Below the pieces are notes generated by a model. The model was given only the letters and a program-made list of their open reading frames with translations. It was not told the origin of the DNA and did not search any database. The translations under genes were made by a program, and so were the position numbers. Source: Alphaproteobacteria bacterium (GTDB lineage: Bacteria > Pseudomonadota > Alphaproteobacteria > GCA-2731375). Taken from it: a stretch of DNA of 55,301 bases. Location: NCBI GenBank assembly GCA_021776235.1, contig JAJFGG010000052.1, forward strand, positions 1 to 55,301. The letters run 5' to 3'. Within the stretch, counting starts at the first letter, position 1. Every line of letters begins with the position of its first letter. This document shows, one piece after another, positions 1 through 8,428 of this stretch.

Positions 1-1152
1 ATGGGTGAGCGCACGATTTTGCATTCCGGGCCGCCCGTGGATTGGCAGGATGTCTGCGGCCCCGTTTCCGGGGCGATCATTGGCGCCACCATCTTCGAAG
101 GCTGGGCCAGGGACCAGGCTTCCGCGGTGGAGCTGCTTCGCCGTGGCGAAGTCACGATCGAACCCTGCCATCATCATGCGACCGTTGGACCCATGGCGGG
201 CATAACCAGCCCTTCGATGCCGGTCTGGGTCGTCTCGAACGCGACGGGCGGAAACAAGGCGTTTGCCAACCTGAATGAAGGTCTGGGCAAGGTTCTCCGC
301 TTTGGTGCCAACAGCCCTGAAGTGATCGAGCGTCTTCGATGGATGGGGACAACATTGGCCGCGGTACTTTCAGCAGCGCTGGGCGCCAGCAAAGGCATTG
401 ATATCAAGACGATCATGGCGCAAGCGCTTTACATGGGGGACGAGGTTCATAACAGGAATGCCGCGGCGACCGGGTTGCTGTTCAAGCAGCTGGTGCCCCA
501 TGCCTTGCGCTCCGGTTTGCCTGCTGATCAGATTGCCCAGGCGATGGAGTTTATTGCCGGGAACGATCACTTTTTTCTGAATGTGTCCATGGCGGCGTGC
601 AAATCCATGCTTGATGCGGCCCATGGCGTGCCCAGGTCCACCATGGTGACGGCCATGGCGCGGAATGGTGTCGAATTTGGAATTCGGGTCAGTGGCTGTG
701 GCGACCAGTGGTTCACTACATCTGCTCCGGTGGTCGACGGCCTTTATTTTCCGTCCTATTCCATCGTCGATGCCGCCCCGGACCTGGGCGACAGCGCCAT
801 AACTGAAACCGCGGGTCTGGGCGGCTTTGCCATGGCCGCCTCGCCGGCGATTGTTCAGTTTGTCGGTGGCACGCCGGCGGACGCCATCGCGCGCAGCCGC
901 GAAATGCAATTGATTACAATCGGGCGCAACAACGCCCTCACCATTCCCGCCCTGGACTTCACCGGCACCGCCGCCGGCATTGATGTCAGGAAAGTTGTCG
1001 ATACGGGCATCCTGCCGATCATCAATACCGGCATCGCACACAAGGAAGCGGGGATAGGCCAAATCGGCGCCGGGATTACCCAGGCTCCAATGGCCTGTTT
1101 TGCCGAGGCCATTTTATCTTTGTTTGAGACCCATTCTGATTCACCCGCTTAA
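1..1152 (+). CDS. DUF1116 (AllG/YlbE-like) protein, 5' end cut by window
   Basis: The 383 visible residues match the DUF1116 family, whose E. coli member AllG (formerly YlbE) is one of three subunits of oxamate carbamoyltransferase, which phosphorolyses oxalurate to oxamate and carbamoyl phosphate. The frame starts with ATG at base 1, but the visible opening (GERTILHSGPP, then CGP and GA-rich helices) corresponds to an internal part of family members. The true N-terminus therefore probably lies upstream of the window. Visible family-like stretches include CHHHATVGPMAG and the Gly-rich end GIAHKEAGIGQIGAG. Carbamate kinase begins 15 bases downstream, which is the partner expected for using carbamoyl phosphate. 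The family call is firm; the oxalurate substrate is inferred from context only, since the FdrA-like subunit would be outside the window. Confidence 0.85.
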   Translation: MGERTILHSGPPVDWQDVCGPVSGAIIGATIFEGWARDQASAVELLRRGEVTIEPCHHHATVGPMAGITSPSMPVWVVSNATGGNKAFANLNEGLGKVLRFGANSPEVIERLRWMGTTLAAVLSAALGASKGIDIKTIMAQALYMGDEVHNRNAAATGLLFKQLVPHALRSGLPADQIAQAMEFIAGNDHFFLNVSMAACKSMLDAAHGVPRSTMVTAMARNGVEFGIRVSGCGDQWFTTSAPVVDGLYFPSYSIVDAAPDLGDSAITETAGLGGFAMAASPAIVQFVGGTPADAIARSREMQLITIGRNNALTIPALDFTGTAAGIDVRKVVDTGILPIINTGIAHKEAGIGQIGAGITQAPMACFAEAILSLFETHSDSPA

Positions 1153-1167
1153 TCGGGAGTCCGGCTA

Positions 1168-2127
1168 TTGACGCAAAGACAAAGGACAGCTGTCGTCGCC
1201 GTTGGCGGAAATTCCCTGATCACAGACGAATTTCACCAGGCAATACCGGACCAGTATGAAGCTGCCGTTGCGACGGTCAAACGGGTCGTCGACATGATGG
1301 AGCTGGGTTGGAATATTGTTCTGACCCACGGCAGCGGGCCGCAAGTCGGTTATATATTACGGCGATCGGAACTTGCCATAGAGGAAGTCGCGCCGGTGCC
1401 AATGGACTATGCCGACGCGGACATACAGGGGGCTGTCGGTTATATGTTTCAACGGGCCTTCCACAATGAATTCGTAAAGCGTGGATTGCCCGGACATGCC
1501 ATCGCCATCGTCAGCCAGGTTCTGGTCGGTCAGGAAGACCCTGCCTTTGTCAATCCAACAAAGCCGATCGGTCCGCAATTGGACGAAACAACGGCCAAGG
1601 CACGCGCGGCGGAACTGGATTGGATTGTGAAAGAGGACGCCGGGCGCGGCTGGCGGCGCGTCGTGCCGTCGCCGGTCCCAAAGAAAATACTGGAGCTTGA
1701 GCAAATCAAGCTTCTGGCCAACAACGGCTTCGTCGTCATCGCCTGTGGCGGCGGCGGTATTCCCGTTATCGAGAACGAGAAACGCTACCTTGTTGGCGTG
1801 GAAGCGGTCGTTGACAAGGATCTGGCTTCCAGCCTGCTTGCCATTGATCTCGCCGCAGACGTTTTCATCATTACGACCGGCGTGGACCGCGTTGCGATCA
1901 ACTATGGCGCCCCGAACCAGGAATGGCTGGATTCCCTGGAACTGAACCGCGCCCGTGAACTTTATGACACGAACCACTTCGATCCGGGCAGCATGGGACC
2001 AAAAGTTCTGGCCATGATCAACTATCTCGAAAGCGGTGGTGCGAAAGGTATCATCACAAGCCCGGACAACCTGATAGAAGCGCTTGACGACAAATCGGGC
2101 ACAGTCTTCTTTCGCGCAAATTCATAG
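1168..2127 (+). CDS. arcC: Carbamate kinase
   Basis: The 319-residue product has the usual length and motifs of carbamate kinase, which transfers phosphate from carbamoyl phosphate to ADP, giving ATP plus carbamate. The N-terminal VAVGGNSL loop, the LTHGSGPQVG motif, the CGGGGIPV segment and the VDKDLASSLLA stretch are characteristic of the amino-acid kinase fold in this enzyme. The start is TTG at 1168, placed 15 bases after the stop of the DUF1116 gene, so the two are probably cotranscribed. This pairing parallels the E. coli allantoin/oxalurate branch, where carbamoyl phosphate is cashed in for ATP. An arginine deiminase role is possible in principle, but no arginine genes are visible nearby. 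Confidence 0.93.
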   Translation: MTQRQRTAVVAVGGNSLITDEFHQAIPDQYEAAVATVKRVVDMMELGWNIVLTHGSGPQVGYILRRSELAIEEVAPVPMDYADADIQGAVGYMFQRAFHNEFVKRGLPGHAIAIVSQVLVGQEDPAFVNPTKPIGPQLDETTAKARAAELDWIVKEDAGRGWRRVVPSPVPKKILELEQIKLLANNGFVVIACGGGGIPVIENEKRYLVGVEAVVDKDLASSLLAIDLAADVFIITTGVDRVAINYGAPNQEWLDSLELNRARELYDTNHFDPGSMGPKVLAMINYLESGGAKGIITSPDNLIEALDDKSGTVFFRANS

Positions 2128-2179
2128 CTCAATTTCCGGCTCCTCAATCGGCTGCCGGCGCCGCCTGGCAGACATAAAC

Positions 2180-2680
2180 CTACAAGGGGATTGCCAACAA
2201 AGTGTCGATCTTGTCGCTGTCCAGGACGATCAATTTCTCGGCAAAACGCGGACGCGCGCCCGAGAAATCGATGCTGTCCAGATAGCGGCCGCTGACGAAC
2301 AGATCCTGGCTGCCGTCGATCATGGTGCGGACCACCAGAAAGCCGGCCTCGGCCTGGATCAGGCCGTCCGCGGATCCGGTGAGACGGACGACCGAGATTA
2401 TGTGGCGGTAGCGCTGGGGCTCATAGATGTTGGCTTTGCGCAGGGCGGTGACGCGGTCTTCCAGCATGTTGCGGTTCCTGGCATCGATGATGCCGATAGG
2501 CAGGCCGCGGGCATGGTTGAAGGCAGTGGTTATGCGGTATTGCGCCTGGGCCGTGAAATACCCGGGCCAGCGTTCCAGTTCGTCATCATCGATGCAGGCG
2601 GCATAGTCAGCCAGCAGAGCCGTCACCTTGCCGATCAGGTTGCTGTCGCCGGATGCTCCATCGTCGTCTACCGGGGGCAT
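2180..2680 (-). CDS. Aromatic-ring-hydroxylating dioxygenase, beta (small) subunit
   Basis: The 166-residue protein belongs to the SnoaL/NTF2-fold beta subunits of ring-hydroxylating oxygenases, resembling anthranilate and benzoate dioxygenase small subunits. Family-like signs are the early ADYAACIDDDELERWPGYF segment, the RYRHIIS stretch and the LFVSGRYLDSID strand. Beta subunits have no cofactor and stabilise the alpha3beta3 hexamer. The ATG overlaps the TAA stop of the alpha-subunit gene by one base (TAATG), so translation is probably coupled. The gene ends the minus-strand operon and is convergent with the carbamate kinase gene. The ferredoxin and reductase components needed for electron supply are not in the window. 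The substrate cannot be read from sequence. Confidence 0.88.
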   Translation of the reverse strand: MPPVDDDGASGDSNLIGKVTALLADYAACIDDDELERWPGYFTAQAQYRITTAFNHARGLPIGIIDARNRNMLEDRVTALRKANIYEPQRYRHIISVVRLTGSADGLIQAEAGFLVVRTMIDGSQDLFVSGRYLDSIDFSGARPRFAEKLIVLDSDKIDTLLAIPL

Positions 2681-3936
2681 TAGATATTCATCACCTTGCG
2701 GTAGGCTTTCCAGAAGCCACGGATCGAGGTTTCGGTGGCGCGGCTGGCCGAGGACGCCGCTTCATCGCCGCCCATCATGACGATTGAGGTATCTCCAACC
2801 GTACCCGGCAGCGCGCGCTGGATGAAATCACCGACCGCGCCATCTTCCATGGAGATATAGCCGGCGGGACCGATGAAATTCGATTGCAGCAGCCGCAAGT
2901 CCGCCAGATCCTCATCATCGTCCTCAAAACCATAGTTGATCCAAACCAGATCCGTTTGGTCGACCCCTCTGGGTACGATCTGGCGCATCACCAGGTTGTT
3001 CCGTACCTGTTGCAGGACCAGGTTGGGAAATACCGTGAGGATCTGCAGGGTAATGCCGTCGCCGAATTCATCGCGCCCACCCAACAGCGCCGGTTCCTTA
3101 AGCCCGAAATCGTCATGGTCGGCGCGTAGTATTGCCGCTTCATAGTCCCGATCATCGCCCTTCTGCTCCGGCTGGTCATCCAGTTTGGAATAGCTGACAT
3201 GATGACCGCCACTGTCATCGACGATAATGCCGCCCGTCTGCGACAACCGATTGACCCGGAAGGTAGTAAAAAACAGATGCAGGATGCTGGCGTGGTAGGG
3301 ATCCTTGACGTTTTCGAAATAAAGTTTCCAGTTGTTGCGCAGGGTTTGGGTGTAATAGCCCAGCACCTTCACGGGACGTGGCAGAACCCGCCGGATCCGC
3401 TGCACGATCTCCGGGCCAAGGTATTCTTCCAGGGGCGGAACCCTTGCATCGAAACTGCCAAACACCAGGCCGGCCAGAGCCGCCACTTTCAGCCGGCGCA
3501 GGCCATGATCCTCGCGGCGGAAGTCGTCCGGCATGCCGCCCTCGCCCTTGACCCCGTTTTGAAAGGCGACGCCGGTGAGGTTGCCGTCATGGTCATAGGA
3601 CCAGGCGTGGTAGATGCAGGTGAAGGCCTTGGCATTGCCAAAGCGTTCCAGGCATAACAGTGCGCCGCGGTGGGCGCAGCGGTTCTCGAACCCCTTCAGA
3701 CTGCCGTCTTTGCCACGCACCAGCACCACCGGCACATCCCCAAGAAAGGTGGTCTTGTAGTCGCCTGGATTGGGAATTTCGCATTCAAGGCCGAGGACGT
3801 TCCAGGTTGGCCCCATGAACAGACGTTGCCGCTCCCGGTCGTAAATCTCTTGATCGTCATAAAGGGCATAGGGAACCCGGGTCAGGCCATCATTCGGCCA
3901 AAGCGCCGTTGCCGGGTTGATCGGGGCTTGGCTCAT
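2680..3936 (-). CDS. Aromatic-ring-hydroxylating dioxygenase, alpha (Rieske) subunit
   Basis: The 418-residue catalytic subunit carries a Rieske [2Fe-2S] site with C87-x-H89 and C107-x2-H110, and a mononuclear iron site with H215 and H220 in the ENVKDPYHASILH motif, D212 as the likely bridging residue, and D365 (SMEDGAV) as the third ligand. The length fits the family. It most resembles the anthranilate/salicylate-type group by general organisation, but the substrate is not decidable. The start ATG has an AGGA about 10 bases upstream and lies 17 bases after the stop of the GFA gene. The gene sits in an operon with a flavin monooxygenase and the beta subunit, opposite an acyl-CoA ligase, consistent with a catabolic role (inference). 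Confidence 0.92.
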   Translation of the reverse strand: MSQAPINPATALWPNDGLTRVPYALYDDQEIYDRERQRLFMGPTWNVLGLECEIPNPGDYKTTFLGDVPVVLVRGKDGSLKGFENRCAHRGALLCLERFGNAKAFTCIYHAWSYDHDGNLTGVAFQNGVKGEGGMPDDFRREDHGLRRLKVAALAGLVFGSFDARVPPLEEYLGPEIVQRIRRVLPRPVKVLGYYTQTLRNNWKLYFENVKDPYHASILHLFFTTFRVNRLSQTGGIIVDDSGGHHVSYSKLDDQPEQKGDDRDYEAAILRADHDDFGLKEPALLGGRDEFGDGITLQILTVFPNLVLQQVRNNLVMRQIVPRGVDQTDLVWINYGFEDDDEDLADLRLLQSNFIGPAGYISMEDGAVGDFIQRALPGTVGDTSIVMMGGDEAASSASRATETSIRGFWKAYRKVMNI

Positions 3937-3953
3937 GCCGCGAGTTTCCTTTG

Positions 3954-4412
3954 CTAATCTGCCGTGACCGCCGCGAAACGCGCTAAACTCTCGGGCGGCC
4001 AGACCAGTTTCCGGTCATAATATGCCTCGAACACGGGAACGTCCCCGGACAATGCCAGCCAGGACTGCTTTGACCGGGCAAATATGTGCATATCCGGGGC
4101 GAAAGTTTCCGAATCGTCGAGCGCTCCGACCCGAACGAACCAAAATCCCGGCATGTACTCGGTCCAAATATAGGTACCACATTGCCGGCAAAAATGGACT
4201 CGATTGTTCCGGCCCTTGTCCGTGAACTTGAACGAAGCGGGTACGCCTGAAAGCAGATCCACCTGAGCTTTCTCAATCCAGGCGTTGATCACGAAGGCGC
4301 TGCCCGTCAGACGCTGGCAATCGCTGCAATGGCAGGCGTGCACGATGATGGGCCTTGCTTTCAGAGCAAAGCGGACGTCGCCACAGGCGCAGCCGCCTTG
4401 AACGCTAGTCAT
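3954..4412 (-). CDS. GFA/CENP-V family zinc protein
   Basis: This 152-residue product has the Gfa-like fold signature: C8-x-C10-G, C27-H-C29-x2-C32 and C75-x2-C78-G, which in the founding glutathione-dependent formaldehyde-activating enzyme bind two zinc ions. Most relatives have no proven substrate and may bind glutathione or other thiols. The start chosen is the ATG at 4412, because the conserved GGCACG motif follows at once and because this ATG overlaps the end of the upstream flavin monooxygenase gene by 8 bases (ATGACTAG), a typical coupled junction. A longer frame reaching 4568 would lie wholly inside that gene and encodes low-complexity residues. A role in handling a small reactive product of the neighbouring oxygenases is a guess. 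Confidence 0.85.
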   Translation of the reverse strand: MTSVQGGCACGDVRFALKARPIIVHACHCSDCQRLTGSAFVINAWIEKAQVDLLSGVPASFKFTDKGRNNRVHFCRQCGTYIWTEYMPGFWFVRVGALDDSETFAPDMHIFARSKQSWLALSGDVPVFEAYYDRKLVWPPESLARFAAVTAD

Positions 4413-5571
4413 CGCCAGCCAGGGATCCAGCCTCTTTCTTGGCGTGGCGTTCAATTTCGCTTTCCACCGCTGCCTGGGCCGCCCCGACGAAGACCTCGCG
4501 GTTCTTGTGGCTGTGATCATAGGAGATCCGGCGCAATTTGTTCTTGTTCTGGAAATGGGGCACCACATAGCGGGCCATCAACTCGAAATGTTCCAACGTC
4601 GCATCAAAGTCGGCCCAGTTGTGGGCCAGCTCCAGAAAGACGCCAAAGCCGCCTGATCCATCCAGCAGTTTCTCGATATGCCGGATTGCGTCATCGGGAT
4701 CGCCGATTACCGCCATGCCGTTCTCCGTCAGATACCGGTAGGCATCATCGATTTCCGGCGGGACAATGGGGAAAGTGGCAATATCACGGAAGTATTGCGC
4801 CCAGGCGTCCAGGCCATGCTCCACGTTGCGTTTGGCCTGCTCGCGGCTGCGGGCGACGTGGGCCAGCGTGACGACGCGCCATTTGTTCCGACTGACCATA
4901 TGGCCGGATGCCTTCGCTGTCTCTTCGCACAGACGCCAGTTATTGGCATGCGCCTCCAAGGCCTCGTCCGACGTGCCGCCGATGGAAAGCATGCCCAGGC
5001 CGTGCCGGCCCGAGGCCAGGGCGCCGGCCGGAGAACGCGCGCAGGCCACGGCCATTTCAATGCGCGGCCGGCTAAAACAAGGCAACTGCATCTGGGCTTC
5101 GCGCAACTCAAACCAGTCGGTCTTCATGTTGACCCGTTCACCATCCAGCAAAGGCACAATGGCATCCAGCGCCTCGTTCATCATGCGCCGCTGATTGGCC
5201 GGGTCTATCCCCATACGGAAAGCATCACCCACCAACGCCCCCGGCCCGACGCCGAACATGGCCCGCCCCTTGGTCATATGGTCCAGTTGCACCATGCGTC
5301 CGGCATTGGTGAAGGGGTGGTGATAGGGCAGGGAAGAGACGCCGGTGCCCAGGCGAATATGTTTGGTGCGTTCTGCGGCAGCGGCGATGAACAGGTCCGG
5401 CGCGGCGATGATTTCGTACCCACCGGAATGATGCTCGCCGATCCAGGCTTCGTCATAGCCCAGGTGGTCCAGATGCTCCACCAGCGCCATATCCCGGTCC
5501 AACGCCGCCGTGGGGTCTTCGTCCACGGTGTGAAACGGCGCCAGGAAAATACCGAATCCCAAATCCTTCAT
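4405..5571 (-). CDS. LLM-class (luciferase-like) flavin-dependent monooxygenase
   Basis: The 388-residue protein has a TIM-barrel luciferase-like monooxygenase sequence: an N-terminal GFGIFLAPFH strand, WIGEHHSGGYE, the LGTGVSSLPYHHPF loop, GRAMFGVGPGAL, and a C-terminal helix region. Members use reduced FMN or F420 to oxidise varied substrates. The N-terminal part resembles long-chain alkanal/nitrilotriacetate-type LLM enzymes. The ATG at 5571 is preferred to an upstream ATG at 5619 because it is preceded by AAGGA at proper spacing and starts at the conserved first strand. It is the first gene of a four-gene minus-strand operon. An FMN reductase is not visible nearby. The substrate is unknown. 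Confidence 0.88.
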   Translation of the reverse strand: MKDLGFGIFLAPFHTVDEDPTAALDRDMALVEHLDHLGYDEAWIGEHHSGGYEIIAAPDLFIAAAAERTKHIRLGTGVSSLPYHHPFTNAGRMVQLDHMTKGRAMFGVGPGALVGDAFRMGIDPANQRRMMNEALDAIVPLLDGERVNMKTDWFELREAQMQLPCFSRPRIEMAVACARSPAGALASGRHGLGMLSIGGTSDEALEAHANNWRLCEETAKASGHMVSRNKWRVVTLAHVARSREQAKRNVEHGLDAWAQYFRDIATFPIVPPEIDDAYRYLTENGMAVIGDPDDAIRHIEKLLDGSGGFGVFLELAHNWADFDATLEHFELMARYVVPHFQNKNKLRRISYDHSHKNREVFVGAAQAAVESEIERHAKKEAGSLAGDD

Positions 5572-5778
5572 GACGGGAAATCCTTCTTTTTCGAACGGTC
5601 CATGCGGGCTGCAATGCAACTCTATCCATCATACGCAATTCCGACTTCATTCCAGCGGCAAAATTTCAAATCATTTGGAAATTTGCCGCCACCATCGCGG
5701 CCTTGATCGACTATTTCATTATCGATGCCGCTGCTTAGGCGCTATTCTTGCGCAACGGAACAGTGGTAGGGCGGTGTT

Positions 5779-7725
5779 ATGAGTGAGATTGTCTGGCAGG
5801 CGGAACCCTCGGATCTTGCGGCGAGCAATATCCAGGATTTCACTAATTCCCTGGGCGCGGCGGACTATGACGATCTGCTGGCCAAGGCGGCCGCCGATCC
5901 CGACTGGTTCTGGGACCGGACCATCCGCTATATGAATTTTGTCTTCGAGCGGCCCTATGACCGGGTCCGCGACGTATCCGCCGGTGCACCATGGACGAAA
6001 TGGTGCCTGGGCGGCACCACCAACGCCACCCTAAGCCTGTTGGACAAACACCGCGATACGCCAACCTACGAGAAGGAGGCCATTCGTTTCGAGGCGGAAG
6101 ACGGCAGCGTACGCGTCTGGAGTTACCGGGAACTTGACCAGCAGACCTGCCGGCTTGCCGCCGCACTGAAGGAACTGGGACTGGGGCCGGATGACAAGGT
6201 GGGCATCTATATGCCCATGGTGCCGGAGGTCGTGGCGGCGTTTTTTGCCACCGCCCGGATCGGGGCCGTGGCGGTGCCGCTGTTTTCCGGCTTTGGCCAT
6301 GAAGCGATTGCGACCCGCCTGAACGATGCCGGCGCGTCCGCCGTGATCACCATCGATGGCACCCAACGCCGGGGCCGGCCCATCCCCATGAAACCGGTGA
6401 TGGACCAGGCACTACAGAATGTCCCGTCGGTCCGCCACCAGATCGTCCTGCGAAGCCATGACGACGCCCTGGCCTGGAATGCTGGGCGGGATCATGACTG
6501 GACCCAGATCATCGCGGATAAACCCGATTTCATGCCTGCGGCGATCGTTGACGCCGAACATCCATTGCTGCTGGTCTACACCTCCGGCACGACCGGCAAA
6601 CCAAAAGGCACCATCCAGACCCACGTTGGCTTCACCGTGAAAATCGGTTTTGATCTATTGGTCTGTATGGATTTGAAGCCGGACGACCGGATGATGTGGA
6701 TCAGCGATTTCGGCTGGGTCGTGGGGCCGATGATCACCACCGTTTGCTGCCTGGCCGGCGCCACTATGGTGCTGGTTGAAGGCACCCCGGATTATCCTGA
6801 CCCGGACCGGATGTGGCGCCTTTGCGAACAGCACAAGGTGAGTTTTCTGGGCGTCGCGCCGACCACCATTCGCGGCTTAATGCGAGGCGGCAGCGATGAC
6901 ATCAAGAAATGGGATTTGCGCGGCCTGCGCGTGGTCGCCTCGACCGGTGAACCCTGGACCGATGAAGCCTGGAACTGGTGCTTTGAGCATGTCTGCCAAC
7001 GCCGCGCGCCCCTGTTCAACTGGACGGGAGGTACCGAGATTGGCGGCGGCATTCTGGTCAGCACATTCATGCATCCCTTGAAGCCATGTTGCTTCGGCGG
7101 CTCGGTGCCGGGTATGGAGGCCGATATCCTGGACGATGCTGGTCGGCCCGTGGCGGCCGGAGAGGTCGGTGAACTGATTCTGCGCGCCCCTTCCATCGGT
7201 TTGACCCGCGGCCTGTGGCAGGACCCGTCGCGTTATCTGGAGACCTATTGGAGTCAGTATCCGGATATCTGGCGCCACGGTGATTGGGCCAGCCGGGATG
7301 AAGACGGTCTATGGTATGTGCATGGGCGTTCCGACGATACCTTGAAGATCGGCGGCAAACGCACCGGCCCGGCCGAGATCGAGGGTTTGGTCATGGCCAC
7401 TGGTTTGATCACGGAAACCGCTGCCATTGGCCTGCCTGATCCACGCGCCGGCCAATCGGTGATGTGTGTCTGCATTCCAGGTCCTGGCGTCCTTTCGGAC
7501 GAGGGCACCGCCAATCAGGTCCGCGATGCCGTGGCGGCCGGTCTGGGCCATGCCTTCCGGCCCAAGGACGTTCTGTTCGTGTCGGACCTGCCGAAAACGC
7601 GAAACATGAAAATCATGCGCCGAGTCGTTAAGGCGGCGGTTTTGGGGCAGGCCCCCGGTGATTTGACCGCCCTGGTCAATCCCGAAGCCGTCGACGAGGT
7701 TGCCCGCGCAGCAGGGCAGGGGTGA
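5779..7725 (+). CDS. AMP-forming acyl-CoA synthetase (acetyl/acetoacetyl-CoA synthetase-like)
   Basis: The 648-residue ANL-superfamily ligase activates a carboxylic acid with ATP and joins it to CoA. The P-loop motif YTSGTTGKPKG is at residues 267-277, and the C-terminal catalytic lysine is K611 in the PKTRNMKIMRR motif. In that motif the usual Ser-Gly before the lysine is Asn-Met, a mild deviation. The length and an N-terminal FWDRTIRYMNF-like region place it with acetyl-CoA/acetoacetyl-CoA/propionyl-CoA synthetases rather than with short fatty-acyl ligases. It diverges from the dioxygenase operon, with about 207 bases between the two start codons, room for back-to-back promoters. Activating the acid made by those oxygenases would be a reasonable role, but that is inference. 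Confidence 0.88.
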   Translation: MSEIVWQAEPSDLAASNIQDFTNSLGAADYDDLLAKAAADPDWFWDRTIRYMNFVFERPYDRVRDVSAGAPWTKWCLGGTTNATLSLLDKHRDTPTYEKEAIRFEAEDGSVRVWSYRELDQQTCRLAAALKELGLGPDDKVGIYMPMVPEVVAAFFATARIGAVAVPLFSGFGHEAIATRLNDAGASAVITIDGTQRRGRPIPMKPVMDQALQNVPSVRHQIVLRSHDDALAWNAGRDHDWTQIIADKPDFMPAAIVDAEHPLLLVYTSGTTGKPKGTIQTHVGFTVKIGFDLLVCMDLKPDDRMMWISDFGWVVGPMITTVCCLAGATMVLVEGTPDYPDPDRMWRLCEQHKVSFLGVAPTTIRGLMRGGSDDIKKWDLRGLRVVASTGEPWTDEAWNWCFEHVCQRRAPLFNWTGGTEIGGGILVSTFMHPLKPCCFGGSVPGMEADILDDAGRPVAAGEVGELILRAPSIGLTRGLWQDPSRYLETYWSQYPDIWRHGDWASRDEDGLWYVHGRSDDTLKIGGKRTGPAEIEGLVMATGLITETAAIGLPDPRAGQSVMCVCIPGPGVLSDEGTANQVRDAVAAGLGHAFRPKDVLFVSDLPKTRNMKIMRRVVKAAVLGQAPGDLTALVNPEAVDEVARAAGQG

Positions 7726-7735
7726 GTTGGTATAA
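7726..7735 (+). repeat. Decamer GTTGGTATAA, copy 1
   Basis: The ten bases directly after the TGA of the acyl-CoA synthetase gene are GTTGGTATAA. The same decamer occurs at 38643-38652, and its reverse complement at 20774-20783 directly after the cpdR stop. Its function is unknown; it may be a piece of an intergenic repeat or a protein-binding site. Confidence 0.4.
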
Positions 7736-7812
7736 CTGCCAAATTGACCGCCGACAGACACGATTTGGCGGCCGAGCGCCGCCGGAATGATAGGCGTGTA
7801 TGGCGTTGATAT

Positions 7813-7859
7813 TAGACCACGTTTACAGAACATAGATCCGTTTGATGGCGCGTGGTCTA
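7813..7859. repeat. 9-bp inverted repeat with 29-base spacer
   Basis: TAGACCACG at 7813-7821 is matched perfectly by CGTGGTCTA at 7851-7859. The right arm ends exactly on the stop codon of the STAS-like gene (minus strand). It could form a long-loop hairpin between the two convergent genes and act as a terminator or a binding site. No T-run follows in either direction, so an intrinsic terminator is uncertain. Confidence 0.4.
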
Positions 7860-8276
7860 GAAGCTAGAAGGCAGTCCAAGCCAGGTGTTGGCCTCGTTAC
7901 GGTCCCGAAACACGGCCATATCCGCACTTAGCCGGTCTGCGATGGAGGAAAACATGCGCATCAATCCGAAGTCAAAATTTTTCGCAACGAGGAATGCCAC
8001 CTTGCGTTTTCCGTGCACAGCGTCATCGTCCTGTAGCGCCTTGTAAATCGTGCGAAACTGGTCCGACTGCAAATCGATCTTGGCGTCGCGGAAATCGTAG
8101 AGCCGATCCAGATCTTTTCGAAAGTCCGGGTGTTCCAAAAATTCTTTGGTAAAGGTCAGAAATGCTGACATTGTCAGGTCACCGGACCAGGTCACAACTG
8201 CGATATTTTTCGCGCAATTTATCTCTATGTCATAAACAGGCGTACGCGGTTCTGAACTATCGGATTCATCAGACAT
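7857..8276 (-). CDS. STAS/SEC14-like small cytoplasmic protein
   Basis: The 139-residue protein resembles the SpoIIAA-like/STAS-SEC14 group: beta strands (AVVTWSGDLTM, KVAFLVAK) alternating with helices, including the family-like LYDFRDAKID segment and a C-terminal EANTWLGL helix. Such proteins have no known enzyme activity and are often called STAS/SEC14 domain proteins. I assign the fold with moderate certainty and no function. The start ATG overlaps the stop of a 43-codon frame just upstream by eight bases. It is the last gene of a minus-strand group with two other small proteins and a GcrA-like zinc protein. Confidence 0.65.
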   Translation of the reverse strand: MSDESDSSEPRTPVYDIEINCAKNIAVVTWSGDLTMSAFLTFTKEFLEHPDFRKDLDRLYDFRDAKIDLQSDQFRTIYKALQDDDAVHGKRKVAFLVAKNFDFGLMRMFSSIADRLSADMAVFRDRNEANTWLGLPSSF

Positions 8277-8400
8277 TTACATTGCCACCTGCAGTCCGCA
8301 ATTGGGATAAATCGCTCCCGTCGGGACGCCCGATAGAAAAGATAGGGTCGCGATCGAATTTGTCCATCCAACGATGCATTTTTGCCTTGTTCCGGCTCAT
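8269..8400 (-). CDS. Small 43-residue protein of unknown function
   Basis: A short frame begins at ATG 8400, with GAAGG nine bases upstream, and ends in a TGA that overlaps the start of the STAS-like gene by eight bases (ATGTCTGA). This is the same overlap geometry seen at other real junctions here (LLM/GFA and pqiA/pqiB). The product starts MSRNKAKMHRWMDKF, contains FDRDPIFSIGRPDGSD, and has no membrane segment. I do not recognise a family. The spacing to its neighbours (28 bases after the upstream gene) and the coupled junction argue for a real gene, but its small size keeps confidence moderate. Confidence 0.45.
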   Translation of the reverse strand: MSRNKAKMHRWMDKFDRDPIFSIGRPDGSDLSQLRTAGGNVNV

Positions 8401-8428
8401 GATCCGGGACCTTCGTCATGCATGGGAC

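Noticed and set aside
4678-5706. 342-codon plus-strand frame opposite the flavin monooxygenase gene
   Set aside because: No family resemblance, His/Gln-rich composition typical of antisense shadows, while the minus-strand gene has clear LLM motifs and coupled neighbours.
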